Shown here one piece after another: positions 33,249 to 41,327 of a stretch of 64,000 nucleotides of DNA (positions within the stretch are counted from its first letter, which is position 1; each line of letters opens with the position of its first letter). The stretch spans positions 496,001-560,000 of the forward strand of contig NZ_LDJX01000002.1 in assembly GCF_001306415.1 (NCBI RefSeq), written 5' to 3'. Source of the DNA: Croceitalea dokdonensis DOKDO 023 (GTDB lineage Bacteria; Bacteroidota; Bacteroidia; Flavobacteriales; Flavobacteriaceae). The notes under the pieces were generated by a model. The model was not told where the DNA came from, did no database searches, and saw only the letters and a program-made list of their open reading frames with translations. The position numbers and the translations under genes were made by a program.

Positions 33249-33280
33249 CAAAAAAAAAGACTGCTTTCGCAGTCTTTTCA
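33249..33280 (-). terminator. Terminator downstream of the 37-aa peptide gene
   Basis: Perfect 10-bp arms AAAAGACTGC (33255-33264) and GCAGTCTTTT (33269-33278) with a 4-base loop. A8 at 33251-33258 gives the minus-strand U-run. It ends a minus-strand transcript coming from the right. Confidence 0.8.
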
Positions 33281-33358
33281 AAATCCGTTGTAACCCTAGT
33301 ATTCGGGGGGAACTAAAAGTTACAAGGGGTTTAGATAGCTAATGGTTATTGTAAAGTA

Positions 33359-33472
33359 CTACCTATGGCTTTGTTTTAGTTTACCTACTTTATAAAGGGT
33401 AATGACACTTATGGCATACCCAAAACTTAAAATTGCGATGAGCACCATGGCCCACATTATATTTGACAACAT
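33359..33472 (-). CDS. 37-residue single-span membrane peptide
   Basis: ATG at 33472 to TAG at 33359-33361 on the minus strand. The product begins MLSNIMWAMVLIAIL, spans the membrane once and ends basic (KVGKLKQSHR). It lies between two strong hairpin terminators (33493-33522 and 33255-33278), so it would be a separate transcript or transcript end. No known family; short peptides like this may be part of membrane complexes or be chance ORFs. The isolation between terminators and the N-hydrophobic-basic layout favour a real gene. Confidence 0.5.
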   Translation of the reverse strand: MLSNIMWAMVLIAILSFGYAISVITLYKVGKLKQSHR

Positions 33473-33490
33473 TATTTTTTTCTTTTTTTA

Positions 33491-33522
33491 AAAAAGGGCC
33501 GTAATCAAGAAAACGGCCCTTT
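33491..33522 (-). terminator. Terminator of the small TM protein gene at 33563
   Basis: Arms AAAGGGCCGT (33493-33502) and ACGGCCCTTT (33513-33522), perfect, 10-base loop. A-run at 33491-33495 gives the minus-strand U-tract. Located 40 bases after the stop of the 33563 gene. Confidence 0.85.
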
Positions 33523-33562
33523 CAACCAAATCAACCAACCAAAGGTCTTTCTACAAAGTAGT

Positions 33563-33757
33563 TTAAGACCTATTCTTCTGTTTTGTAATATCTTTTTTAT
33601 CGGTATCAACAATATTGTCATTTACGGAAATCTGCTTTTTGATGTTTAGCGACTTTTCCAAAGCGGTTTCCTCACTTTCACTTACCACATGTGCTCCAAC
33701 AAGTAGCATGGTGATCGTTGCTATTCCGTAGATTGATGTTTTTACTATATCGTTCAT
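33563..33757 (-). CDS. Small membrane-anchored protein
   Basis: About 64 residues from the ATG at 33757 (MNDIVKTSIYG); an upstream ATG at 33775 is also in frame. One hydrophobic helix near the N-terminus (TSIYGIATITMLLVGAHVV) leads to a charged tail rich in Lys and Asp. Function unknown. It has a strong terminator on its 3' side and the NadR-like gene terminator on its 5' side, so it is monocistronic. Confidence 0.55.
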   Translation of the reverse strand: MNDIVKTSIYGIATITMLLVGAHVVSESEETALEKSLNIKKQISVNDNIVDTDKKDITKQKNRS

Positions 33758-33814
33758 CCTATAATTTGTTTTCATAAGTAAGACACCAGTGTTTTTACAA
33801 AGTCACTTTTGGGC

Positions 33815-33861
33815 ACAAAAAAACCGTTACCTGCTCTTATAAAAAGCTTAGATAACGGTTT
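33815..33861 (-). terminator. Terminator of the NadR-like/DUF4301 gene
   Basis: Arms AAACCGTTA (33821-33829) and TAACGGTTT (33853-33861), perfect over 9 bp, with a 23-base loop. A7 at 33817-33823 gives the minus-strand U-run. It lies 22 bases after the stop at 33883. Confidence 0.8.
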
Positions 33862-33882
33862 TATTTATTGAATTTCAATACC

Positions 33883-35982
33883 TTACGGCTGATGAGATTT
33901 TTTTAGTAAATCGTTGACTGTTTTAACGGGATTAAAGGTCACTAAGGGTACTTCCACGAAAATAGTGTTCCAAAATGCCATGGCCCCGTTCCAAAGACCA
34001 GGCAGTTCCAAAGCTTTTAAGGATTTACCCTCTTTTGTTTTTTCCGTGATAAAACCTTGTTTGCTGTCCACAAACTCCAATAAATTATATTTTTCCCCTT
34101 TATGGTTGCGAACGGCACATACCAAATCTACCGGGTTAAAGTGCGTGGAGTTCTTTAAAATGGATTGCTGTTCCGCATTCTCCATGTCTATTTGGGCAGA
34201 TTCTATGATCTGCAAGGAAACCTTGTCCTGCGAATTCCTGATATAGAAAGGACCACCTCCAGGTTCACCTTCGTTTTTAACCATTCCGCAGACACGTATG
34301 GGTCTGTTCAGTAGATTTTGTAACTGCGAGATACGATCATTATGGTTTAGACCATCAAAATCCGTGGAAAAACTGGCATTCAACTCATTTTCCAAAAAGC
34401 TTTTGACCACATTCACTTCATTTTCCGTAATACTGGCAGACTCTAACTTTGTTGCATATTCAAAAGCCTTTGCCTGTACCTTTAATAAGAGGCCAGCCAA
34501 CATTTTTTTGCTGTTGGCCACCGCAGGCAGGTTGTCATCCACCACTACATTATCAATATTCTTGATAAAAATGATATCTGCGTCTTGATCGTTCAGGTTT
34601 TCTATAAGGGCACCATGGCCGCCAGGCCTAAACAATAACGTACCATCATTATTTTTAAAAGGGGAATTGTCCATATTCACCGCAATGGTGTCTGTAGATG
34701 GCTTTTGGTTGGAGTATGAAATATGAAAATTGGTATGGGTACTTTCTCCTATTTTTGGAACCGTTCTTTGTGCTTCGGCCTTGAACATGGCATCATGTTG
34801 TTCAGAAATGGTAAAGTGCAACTTTGCGTCACCACCGCTCTTGGCATACAGTGCCGCTTCCTTTAAATGCTCTTCAAAAGGGGTGGCGGCACCATTGGCA
34901 TAATTATGGAAGGGAAGCAATCCTTTTGGGAAAAACCCATAGTTAAGCCCCGCCTCAGTTAGCATCTCCGTTACAAACATATGCGCTTTTTCTCCCTCAG
35001 TCTTAAATTGACCTCCGATTCTTTCCATTATTTGCTGGTAGAATGGTAAATTTTGTAGGCCGGCAACAAATTGTTGTACTGCGCTGTCACCGGTGCGCTC
35101 ACAGTAGGCCTGTAATGTCTCCGTAGATGGATCATAGGCGTCCATAAAATTGAACATGGCTTTGAACATACGGGAAGCCGCGCCAGAGGCAGGAATAAAT
35201 TTTAAAAGTGATACATGTTCACGGTTCAACTCAAAATGCTCAATCAAGTCTTGCTGTTCTTGCTCGGTAAACTTAGAGATTCCTCTGCCTACTACTGCAG
35301 CTTTTTCAAGATTTACAAAGGGAATTCCTGCCTTAAATGTTTCTATCTGATGCAGCACCTTTTCCTTTGGGATTCCTTTGGATGCAAGCTGTTCCATATC
35401 TTGTTTGGTCAAATCCATATTCATTCTTCTTAACTTATCTATCTGTTCTACGGCTTTTCTAAAGCGTGTTTGCTTATCTCCGCTTAAAGTAATAAAATTC
35501 TTATGATATTTCTCAAGGGCTTCTTTGAAATATGCGAACATCTTTTGGCGTTCATTTGGCTTGTCCCGCAGATCGTCTGCCTCCCAGGGAATATCAATAT
35601 TGGTCAACAAATACAGGTCATAGGTGTTCTGTAGCGCATATTTTTCTAAAATAGGATCGCAATGTCCAACATAATAAGCCTCTGAATATACCTTGGTCTC
35701 CAATAGATCCGTATCACAGATCAACAACTCATGGGCCGTTTGGCCCAGTTTGTTTTCCAGTTGAATTTGCCCTACAGCTATGGGCAGCAGATCCTGGGGT
35801 TCACAGGTTTTTTGGCAGGCATCCCACTTCTTCTGCAAATATTCGCGGGCATATTCTGGCACCCAGTGCGTTTTGTAATGTGCAGCCAACTGTTGGGCCA
35901 ATGTGGTCTTCCCAGTGGATTCCGGACCAAAGAGTACTATTTTAATAAGGTCTGAGGGCTCTTGTCTAAGTTTTTCTTCCAT
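33883..35982 (-). CDS. NadR-like P-loop kinase fused to a DUF4301 domain
   Basis: A 699-residue fusion. Residues about 10-185 form an AAA_28/NadR-type P-loop domain, with Walker A FGPESTGKTTLAQQLAAHYK (GPESTGKTT), then VPEYAREYL and the Walker-B-like ELLICDTDLLET. Residues about 195-699 form a DUF4301 domain, including FKFIPASGAASRMFKAMF-like features (SGAASRMFK) and RPGGHGALIENLND near residue 445. NadR kinase domains phosphorylate nicotinamide riboside. DUF4301 is of unknown function. The start ATG overlaps the PnuC stop by 46 bases, so translation is likely coupled to the transporter. Fusion of the two halves is a known flavobacterial arrangement in my memory, but not checked. Confidence 0.78.
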   Translation of the reverse strand: MEEKLRQEPSDLIKIVLFGPESTGKTTLAQQLAAHYKTHWVPEYAREYLQKKWDACQKTCEPQDLLPIAVGQIQLENKLGQTAHELLICDTDLLETKVYSEAYYVGHCDPILEKYALQNTYDLYLLTNIDIPWEADDLRDKPNERQKMFAYFKEALEKYHKNFITLSGDKQTRFRKAVEQIDKLRRMNMDLTKQDMEQLASKGIPKEKVLHQIETFKAGIPFVNLEKAAVVGRGISKFTEQEQQDLIEHFELNREHVSLLKFIPASGAASRMFKAMFNFMDAYDPSTETLQAYCERTGDSAVQQFVAGLQNLPFYQQIMERIGGQFKTEGEKAHMFVTEMLTEAGLNYGFFPKGLLPFHNYANGAATPFEEHLKEAALYAKSGGDAKLHFTISEQHDAMFKAEAQRTVPKIGESTHTNFHISYSNQKPSTDTIAVNMDNSPFKNNDGTLLFRPGGHGALIENLNDQDADIIFIKNIDNVVVDDNLPAVANSKKMLAGLLLKVQAKAFEYATKLESASITENEVNVVKSFLENELNASFSTDFDGLNHNDRISQLQNLLNRPIRVCGMVKNEGEPGGGPFYIRNSQDKVSLQIIESAQIDMENAEQQSILKNSTHFNPVDLVCAVRNHKGEKYNLLEFVDSKQGFITEKTKEGKSLKALELPGLWNGAMAFWNTIFVEVPLVTFNPVKTVNDLLKKSHQP

Positions 35983-36671
35983 GCTTGGTAGCCATAAAAG
36001 GCAATTACGGTAAACAATACATATTGGACGGATGAAAACACCAATCCTTTATAAAGATACAGCGGTACGGATATGATATCCCCTATAATCCAGAAAACCC
36101 AATTCTCCAATTTCTTTTTGGCCATGAGCCACATGCCCACAAAAAAGATGGCGGTGGTAAACGTGTCTATATAAGAGGTCCAAGAATTAAACTTACCAAA
36201 ACCCAAATAGACCGCAACCACCAGTGCCATACTCGCCAAAAACAGGAGTACTGCCCGTTTATTTTCCGTAGCGTCCATTTTAGTGATGGGTATAAAATGG
36301 TTAGCGTCTACCTTACGTGTCCAAAAGTACCATCCGTAAATGCTCATCATAAAATAATAGGCATTAATGAGCATATCGCCCAAGAGGCCATAAACCCACA
36401 AAATATATACAAAAATTGCGGTGCTTATGATACCTGTGGGATACACCAAAATATTCTCCCGTTTTGAAAACCAAACGCTCAAAAAACCAAAAAACACCGC
36501 AATGGTCTCCAAAGCTATCAAGTGGGTTGGCACCCCATCGTATTGTGAAAACAGCCAATGTCCTACATCAGTATAAGACCAAAGGGTATGGAAAGCATGT
36601 TCCGTGTTTAACTGCACCACAAACGACAAAGCATCAATAAGCGCTATCATCCTGTCAAAAATGAGGCTCAT
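35937..36671 (-). CDS. PnuC/PnuT-type vitamin precursor transporter
   Basis: A 244-residue membrane protein with about seven helices and the PnuC family features: VPTHLIALETIAVFFGFLSVWFSKREN near residues 48-72, then NAYYFMMSIYGWYFWTRK near residue 105. NWVFWIIGDIISVPLYLYKGL is near 190. PnuC imports nicotinamide riboside and PnuT, a homologue, imports thiamine. The upstream gene is a thiamine-binding protein and the downstream gene is a NadR-like kinase, so the two homologues' signals conflict. ATG 36671 is preferred to the GTG at 36677. Its start overlaps the upstream stop by 17 bases. Confidence 0.88.
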   Translation of the reverse strand: MSLIFDRMIALIDALSFVVQLNTEHAFHTLWSYTDVGHWLFSQYDGVPTHLIALETIAVFFGFLSVWFSKRENILVYPTGIISTAIFVYILWVYGLLGDMLINAYYFMMSIYGWYFWTRKVDANHFIPITKMDATENKRAVLLFLASMALVVAVYLGFGKFNSWTSYIDTFTTAIFFVGMWLMAKKKLENWVFWIIGDIISVPLYLYKGLVFSSVQYVLFTVIAFYGYQAWKKNLDKSPQTLLK

Positions 36672-36915
36672 ACCCACTGCGGTCAGATTTTACTATTTTC
36701 ATGTACAACAATCCTTTGTCCATAAGGGCAAACGCCGTTTCAATCTCTGTGTTCAAAACGGCCATTACCTGTTTATACTCCCCAAAAACCTGGGTACTCA
36801 ACGGGTTTTCCAAGATGGCAAGTCCGGACTCCCGTAATTTTTTAATAAAGTTGATGATGTGTTGTTCAAAATCGTCCTGTAAGGGAGAAAACGTAAGTTC
36901 TACTGATATTTCCAT
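36655..36915 (-). CDS. MTH1187/YkoF-like thiamine-binding protein
   Basis: An 86-residue ferredoxin-like-fold protein with the family pattern: SVELTFSPLQDDFEQHIINFIKKLRESGL, then NPLSTQVFGEY, and ending MKIVKSDRSGYEPHF. These small proteins (PF01910) bind thiamine in related cases such as YkoF. It overlaps the start of the PnuC-type gene by 17 bases and is translationally coupled. This makes thiamine the preferred reading for the transporter beside it. The function is inferred from family resemblance seen by eye. Confidence 0.8.
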   Translation of the reverse strand: MEISVELTFSPLQDDFEQHIINFIKKLRESGLAILENPLSTQVFGEYKQVMAVLNTEIETAFALMDKGLLYMKIVKSDRSGYEPHF

Positions 36916-37042
36916 ATGCTGTTGGCTTTGGGTCCTTGGTTCTTAAATTGGTCTTTTATTGTTTCTCGTTTCTTATTTTTTCGTTTCTTCTTTCAGCTGC
37001 TTTCTAATATTGCTCACCTGCACCAGTCGCGTACAGTTTGTG

Positions 37043-37675
37043 TTACTTTCCAAGCGCGTACACGCAAGTGAACCCTTCAAATTCCAGAAAAAAAATGGTA
37101 TAGCTGGTCTTTTGTCCTTGGTAGTGTATGTCTGCCTCCGTACTTCCATCTTCAAAGACAAAATCCTGTACATCAATATGCTTTAAGAAGCTTAAACCAG
37201 GTTGTGCATATATTTTGTAGAGCGATTCCTTTGCTCCCCAGACAATGGTGAGCTTTCTTATGATTGCCTCTGTATTTGCCAAGGTTCTATACGCTGCCAA
37301 GGGGGTAAATTTATGGGCAATGCGTAAAATTTTGTCGCGCTGTTTTTCAATATCTACCCCAACCTCTTGAGCACTGCTTACGATGATTGCGGTAAACTCA
37401 TTGGAATGGGTAATGGAAATATGCCTTCCATCGTACAAAAATGGCTTTCCATGATCATTATAATACACATCCTTATCCTCAAAACCAGCGGCATGGAATA
37501 AATGCCGTATACTTAAAAACGCCCTGCGGTGGAGTGCAGATTTCATGGCAAAAAGCCGCTCTTGGCAGTGCTTGGTGAGTATTACCCCTGTATTAAGCCA
37601 TGCTTCTGCCTCAGTGACTTGCCAAATGTAAAGCACTGTGGTTTTGGATACTGTTATGGTTTTGTAAATTGGCAC
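37043..37675 (-). CDS. 4'-phosphopantetheinyl transferase superfamily protein
   Basis: Transfers phosphopantetheine from CoA to acyl or peptidyl carrier proteins (cytoplasm). The 210-residue protein has the metal-binding motif VGVDIE (D108, E110) and the WGAKESLYK motif (K149, E150, K154) typical of the Sfp/AcpS superfamily. The two-lobed Sfp-type length argues for a dedicated Sfp-like enzyme rather than a holo-ACP synthase of 120 residues. Its targets are unknown here. It is divergent from ahcY, with the promoter of ahcY in the 62-base gap. Confidence 0.88.
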   Translation of the reverse strand: MPIYKTITVSKTTVLYIWQVTEAEAWLNTGVILTKHCQERLFAMKSALHRRAFLSIRHLFHAAGFEDKDVYYNDHGKPFLYDGRHISITHSNEFTAIIVSSAQEVGVDIEKQRDKILRIAHKFTPLAAYRTLANTEAIIRKLTIVWGAKESLYKIYAQPGLSFLKHIDVQDFVFEDGSTEADIHYQGQKTSYTIFFLEFEGFTCVYALGK

Positions 37676-37696
37676 GCCCGAAAGTTATGTAATTTG

Positions 37697-37704
37697 TACC
37701 TTTG
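37697..37704 (+). promoter_or_regulatory. -7 box of ahcY (TACCTTTG)
   Basis: Exact match to TAnnTTTG, 33 bases upstream of the ahcY ATG. No TTG with 17-23 spacing (nearest spacing 25), so the upstream element is weak or absent. Confidence 0.55.
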
Positions 37705-37737
37705 CACTTCAAAATTGCTAGAAATAAATAAAAAAAC

Positions 37738-39054
37738 ATGAGCGTTAAAACCATTCCGTTTGTACCATTTAAGGTGAAAGATATTGCCCTGGCAGACTGG
37801 GGAAGAAAAGAAATAGAACTTGCAGAAGCAGAAATGCCGGGTTTAATGGCCCTAAGGGAAGAGTACAAAAAGGAACAACCTTTAAAGGGTGCCAGAATTG
37901 CGGGATGCCTGCATATGACCATACAGACTGCGGTATTGATAGAGACCTTGGTAGATTTGGGCGCGGATGTCACCTGGAGCTCCTGTAATATCTTCTCTAC
38001 CCAAGACCATGCTGCCGCTGCCATTGCCGCTGCGGGAATACCTGTGTACGCTTGGAAAGGCATGAACGAAGAAGAATTTGATTGGTGTATAGAACAGACG
38101 TTGTTCTTTGGTGAGGACAGACAACCGTTAAATATGATTTTGGATGATGGAGGAGATTTGACCAATATGGTGCTGGACCAATATCCTGAATTGGCCGCTG
38201 GAATCAAAGGCCTATCTGAAGAAACCACTACCGGGGTGCACCGTTTGTACGAACGTGTAAAAAATGGGACGCTTCCCATGCCGGCCATCAATGTAAACGA
38301 TTCTGTGACCAAATCTAAATTTGACAATAAATATGGCTGTAAAGAAAGTGCGGTAGACGCCATAAGAAGAGCTACTGACACCATGCTTGCCGGAAAACGG
38401 GTAACCGTATGTGGGTATGGAGACGTAGGTAAGGGAACGGCTGCTTCGTTTAGGGGTGCGGGTGCCATTGTAACGGTTACGGAGATTGATCCCATCTGTG
38501 CGCTCCAAGCATGTATGGATGGTTTTGAGGTGAAAAAATTAGAAACCGTCGTGGGCAATGCGGATATCGTAATTACCACCACAGGAAACAAAGATATCAT
38601 TCGTGAAGAGCATTTTAGGGCATTAAAGGACAAAGCAATCGTCTGTAATATCGGGCATTTTGATAACGAGATCGATATGGCTTGGTTGAATGGGGAATAT
38701 GGCCACACCAAAGATGAGATCAAACCTCAGGTAGACAAGTATACCATAGAAGGCAAGGATGTGATAATTTTGGCCGAAGGCCGATTGGTGAACCTTGGCT
38801 GTGCTACAGGTCACCCTAGTTTTGTGATGAGCAACTCCTTTACCAACCAAACCTTGGCACAGATAGAGCTTTGGAAAAACAGTGCCAACTATGAAAATGA
38901 GGTGTACATGCTGCCCAAGCATTTAGATGAAAAAGTGGCTAAACTGCACCTAGCGCGCTTAGGTGCTGAATTGACCGAATTAAAGCCAGACCAAGCCCAA
39001 TATATTGGCGTAACCGTTGAAGGTCCTTACAAACCGGAATATTACCGGTACTAA
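37738..39054 (+). CDS. ahcY: Adenosylhomocysteinase
   Basis: Hydrolyses S-adenosylhomocysteine to adenosine and homocysteine, keeping methylation running. The 438-residue protein has the family blocks: [17 protein letters not shown] and [19 protein letters not shown], the catalytic Lys/Asp/Glu region around [15 protein letters not shown], and the NAD-binding [10 protein letters not shown]. The C-terminus ends KPEYYRY, carrying the conserved Lys that reaches the neighbouring subunit. Full-length. It is followed by a probable terminator and by an SDR gene in the same direction. Confidence 0.97.
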   Translation: MSVKTIPFVPFKVKDIALADWGRKEIELAEAEMPGLMALREEYKKEQPLKGARIAGCLHMTIQTAVLIETLVDLGADVTWSSCNIFSTQDHAAAAIAAAGIPVYAWKGMNEEEFDWCIEQTLFFGEDRQPLNMILDDGGDLTNMVLDQYPELAAGIKGLSEETTTGVHRLYERVKNGTLPMPAINVNDSVTKSKFDNKYGCKESAVDAIRRATDTMLAGKRVTVCGYGDVGKGTAASFRGAGAIVTVTEIDPICALQACMDGFEVKKLETVVGNADIVITTTGNKDIIREEHFRALKDKAIVCNIGHFDNEIDMAWLNGEYGHTKDEIKPQVDKYTIEGKDVIILAEGRLVNLGCATGHPSFVMSNSFTNQTLAQIELWKNSANYENEVYMLPKHLDEKVAKLHLARLGAELTELKPDQAQYIGVTVEGPYKPEYYRY

Positions 39055-39071
39055 ACCCAAAACATTAAAAA

Positions 39072-39107
39072 CATAGACCCTTGGCAAACGTCAGGGGTTT
39101 ATTTTTT
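39072..39107 (+). terminator. Possible terminator after ahcY
   Basis: Arms around GACCCT and AGGGGT with a loop, then TTTATTTTTT. The stem is short and imperfect. It is 18 bases after the ahcY stop. Confidence 0.45.
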
Positions 39108-39138
39108 AACCGATATTTGCCACAACAATCCATTAGGT

Positions 39139-40242
39139 ATGCACATTATTCTCACTGGTGCCACGGGAACATTGGGTTCCCAGGTTCTTTTTTCCTTATT
39201 GGAAACCCGGTTTAGCGAAATTGAACAACTGGTATTGATTGTAAGGAAAAAGCAACGAATAAGCCCAATAAATAGGGTTAAAAACATGCTGGAAAGCCCT
39301 ATGGCACCACTTTTCATCAAAGAAAACCTAGCGGCCGTACACCATAAGCTAATGGTAGTAGATGCAGATCAGGTGCTACAGCCCCAAAACTTTCTACGGA
39401 CAAACATCCCCTATTATCTTATCCATTCTGCCGGATACGTTAACCTTTCCATTGACCCCAACAGTAGGGAGGAAATCTTTAGGGAAAACCTGACCTTTAC
39501 CCAACATATTTTTAAAGCGTACACCCCTTACCTTAGAAAATTTATCTATATAAGCACGGCCTTCTCCGCGGGCAAGTTAGAGGGTCTTTTAAACGATGAT
39601 TATGTGGGGCTGGAACAACAAGAGTATCGTAATTTCTACGAAGCGTCCAAACACGCTGCCGAAAAGTTCTTGGTAAGCGCTGGAAAGTCCTCGCATATAG
39701 ACGTTCAGGTATTAAGGCCAAGTGTATTGGGCGGAAACATTTTGGACAAACCCACGTTCTTTATCTCCAAATACATGGTGTTCTACCTATTTGCCAAATT
39801 TTTTCACCGTAGCAACTCCAAGGATTCCGTGCGCATTCAGGCCAATGCAGATAGCAAGCTCAATATTATTCCCACAGATTACGCTGCCAAGGTCATCACC
39901 AAAGTTTTTGATACTGCCGTGGAACAGCTCAATATTGTCAATTCCAAAGGCACTGAAATCTTTACCGGAATCTCCAAGATTTTGGAAACCGTTAATTTTA
40001 AAAATTTTAACCTCACCCAAGAGTTGTTGGAGACCGCCACAGAATTTGAAAGTACACTGGAACGGTTTTACTATGAAACCATTGGGATTCACTTAACCCC
40101 TTACCTAACCGCCAAACCATACGAATGGGATACCACCCTCTTGGAAAGTATTTTACCCATACCCCAGTATAACTTGGAAGACTATCTCGTAAACACCATA
40201 GAATACGCTAAAATCAACGGGTTTCGCAATCAGCGTTGGTGA
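39139..40242 (+). CDS. Thioester-reductase-like SDR family protein
   Basis: A 367-residue extended SDR of the male-sterility / thioester-reductase (NAD_binding_4) type. GATGTLGSQVLFSL near residues 6-19 is the NAD(P) motif. The HSAGYVNLS and YISTAFSAG blocks and the catalytic YEASKHAAEKF (Tyr and Lys) are visible near 105, 135 and 165. Its substrate is unknown, possibly an activated acyl thioester. No carrier-protein gene adjoins. Its last 29 bases overlap the convergent phytase gene. Start ATG 39139 is clear. Confidence 0.75.
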   Translation: MHIILTGATGTLGSQVLFSLLETRFSEIEQLVLIVRKKQRISPINRVKNMLESPMAPLFIKENLAAVHHKLMVVDADQVLQPQNFLRTNIPYYLIHSAGYVNLSIDPNSREEIFRENLTFTQHIFKAYTPYLRKFIYISTAFSAGKLEGLLNDDYVGLEQQEYRNFYEASKHAAEKFLVSAGKSSHIDVQVLRPSVLGGNILDKPTFFISKYMVFYLFAKFFHRSNSKDSVRIQANADSKLNIIPTDYAAKVITKVFDTAVEQLNIVNSKGTEIFTGISKILETVNFKNFNLTQELLETATEFESTLERFYYETIGIHLTPYLTAKPYEWDTTLLESILPIPQYNLEDYLVNTIEYAKINGFRNQRW

Positions 40243-41266
40243 GACAGTCTGGCAAAACTTTCTTCAGGTCATAGAAATAGAAGTTCTTTTCATCGTTCAT
40301 TGCCACGAACAACCCAGATGAAAAGGTATCGTTTAAAGGCACAGTGACCACCTCACAGCCATCAGTCTCCATTGTGGAAAGATTAACGGCCTTTAGGAAC
40401 TCGTTGGACTCTCTGGAGAAAATATTGAATTCCCCTTTTTGTTGATTGGAAACGATGATGTGTCCTTTTCCATTATTGTAAGTTGCTATGGCAATACCTT
40501 CGATATCTTCAAGGAAGTATTCTCCCCCAAAACAGGATACTTCACTATTGCCCATGCTAGGCTCTGCATAATATTTTCGAATACAAACCCCCTCGTCTGC
40601 ATAGTAGACCCATCCAAGTGCGTCATCCACCGCAATAGCTTCAATTTCTTTTTGGCCACTAAAGGTGCCAAACGTACGAACCAGTTGCGCCTTAACCCCA
40701 ACGCTGTCAGACCTAAGTGCATATTGATGAATGTAATCTGTTTGCGGTCCACTTTTACGGCCTACGATGGCATATACGGTACTATCCTTTGGCGATTTAT
40801 AAAGACTGATACCCATGGGCAGGTCATGACCTGTGGCAGTCGCATCTTGAAAAACCGGAAAACCCCCACCATCCAGTGCCTTCATATCAGGTACTGAAAA
40901 CAGCCGTATTTGCTTTCTTTCCCGTTCCGTGAAAACCAAAATATCAGTGGTAGTGGAATCATTCAATTGAAACCCATATTCAATATCGACATTATTTGGT
41001 CTTTTGATATTCCGAATGGTCTTATCGCCAATAATTTTGCCGTTTAAATCAAACGCATAAATTGCCCCGTTGGTTTCTTTATCCGTGCCAAAAACGATAC
41101 TCTGTGCAGGGTTTTTGGCATTCACCCAGATGGCTGGGTCATCCGTATCATTTACGGTAGATTCAGTCACCACCTCAGGAGGAATCGGAGGTAGCTTGCT
41201 GCGATGGCAAGAAAACAATAAGCTTGACGCTACAAAAATCAATACGAAATATCTCATGGTAATCAA
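40214..41266 (-). CDS. Beta-propeller phytase-like lipoprotein
   Basis: Predicted to release phosphate from phytate using calcium (BPP family). The 350-residue protein has a lipoprotein signal (MRYFVLIFVASSLLFSCHR; M at 41254 also possible as start), then blade motifs including VNDTDDPAIWVNAKNPAQS and NVDIEYGF. EIEAIAVDDALGWVYYADE and EDIEGIAIA are near the middle. These carry the acidic residues that bind Ca in this family. It is downstream of a TonB-dependent receptor, so the lipoprotein may sit at the outer membrane and feed products to it. Substrate not proven. Confidence 0.85.
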   Translation of the reverse strand: MITMRYFVLIFVASSLLFSCHRSKLPPIPPEVVTESTVNDTDDPAIWVNAKNPAQSIVFGTDKETNGAIYAFDLNGKIIGDKTIRNIKRPNNVDIEYGFQLNDSTTTDILVFTERERKQIRLFSVPDMKALDGGGFPVFQDATATGHDLPMGISLYKSPKDSTVYAIVGRKSGPQTDYIHQYALRSDSVGVKAQLVRTFGTFSGQKEIEAIAVDDALGWVYYADEGVCIRKYYAEPSMGNSEVSCFGGEYFLEDIEGIAIATYNNGKGHIIVSNQQKGEFNIFSRESNEFLKAVNLSTMETDGCEVVTVPLNDTFSSGLFVAMNDEKNFYFYDLKKVLPDCLTNADCETR

Positions 41267-41277
41267 ATGAAAACAAA

Positions 41278-41303
41278 ACCGCCTTTTGTCACAAAAGGAC
41301 GGT
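41278..41303 (-). terminator. Hairpin between the TonB receptor and phytase genes
   Basis: ACCG-CCTTTTG (41278-41288) pairs with CAAAAGG-A-CGGT (41292-41303) with a one-base bulge and a 3-base loop. A T-rich tail on the minus strand follows (A-run at 41271-41278). It could attenuate phytase expression relative to the receptor or mark an end for readthrough. Confidence 0.55.
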
Positions 41304-41327
41304 CTTGAACGTTAAACGGACTCAAAC

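Noticed and set aside
37611-38723. 370-codon open frame on the minus strand across ahcY and the PPTase start
   Set aside because: It is the antisense shadow of the highly conserved ahcY reading frame; the product shows serine- and isoleucine-rich low-complexity composition and no domain.
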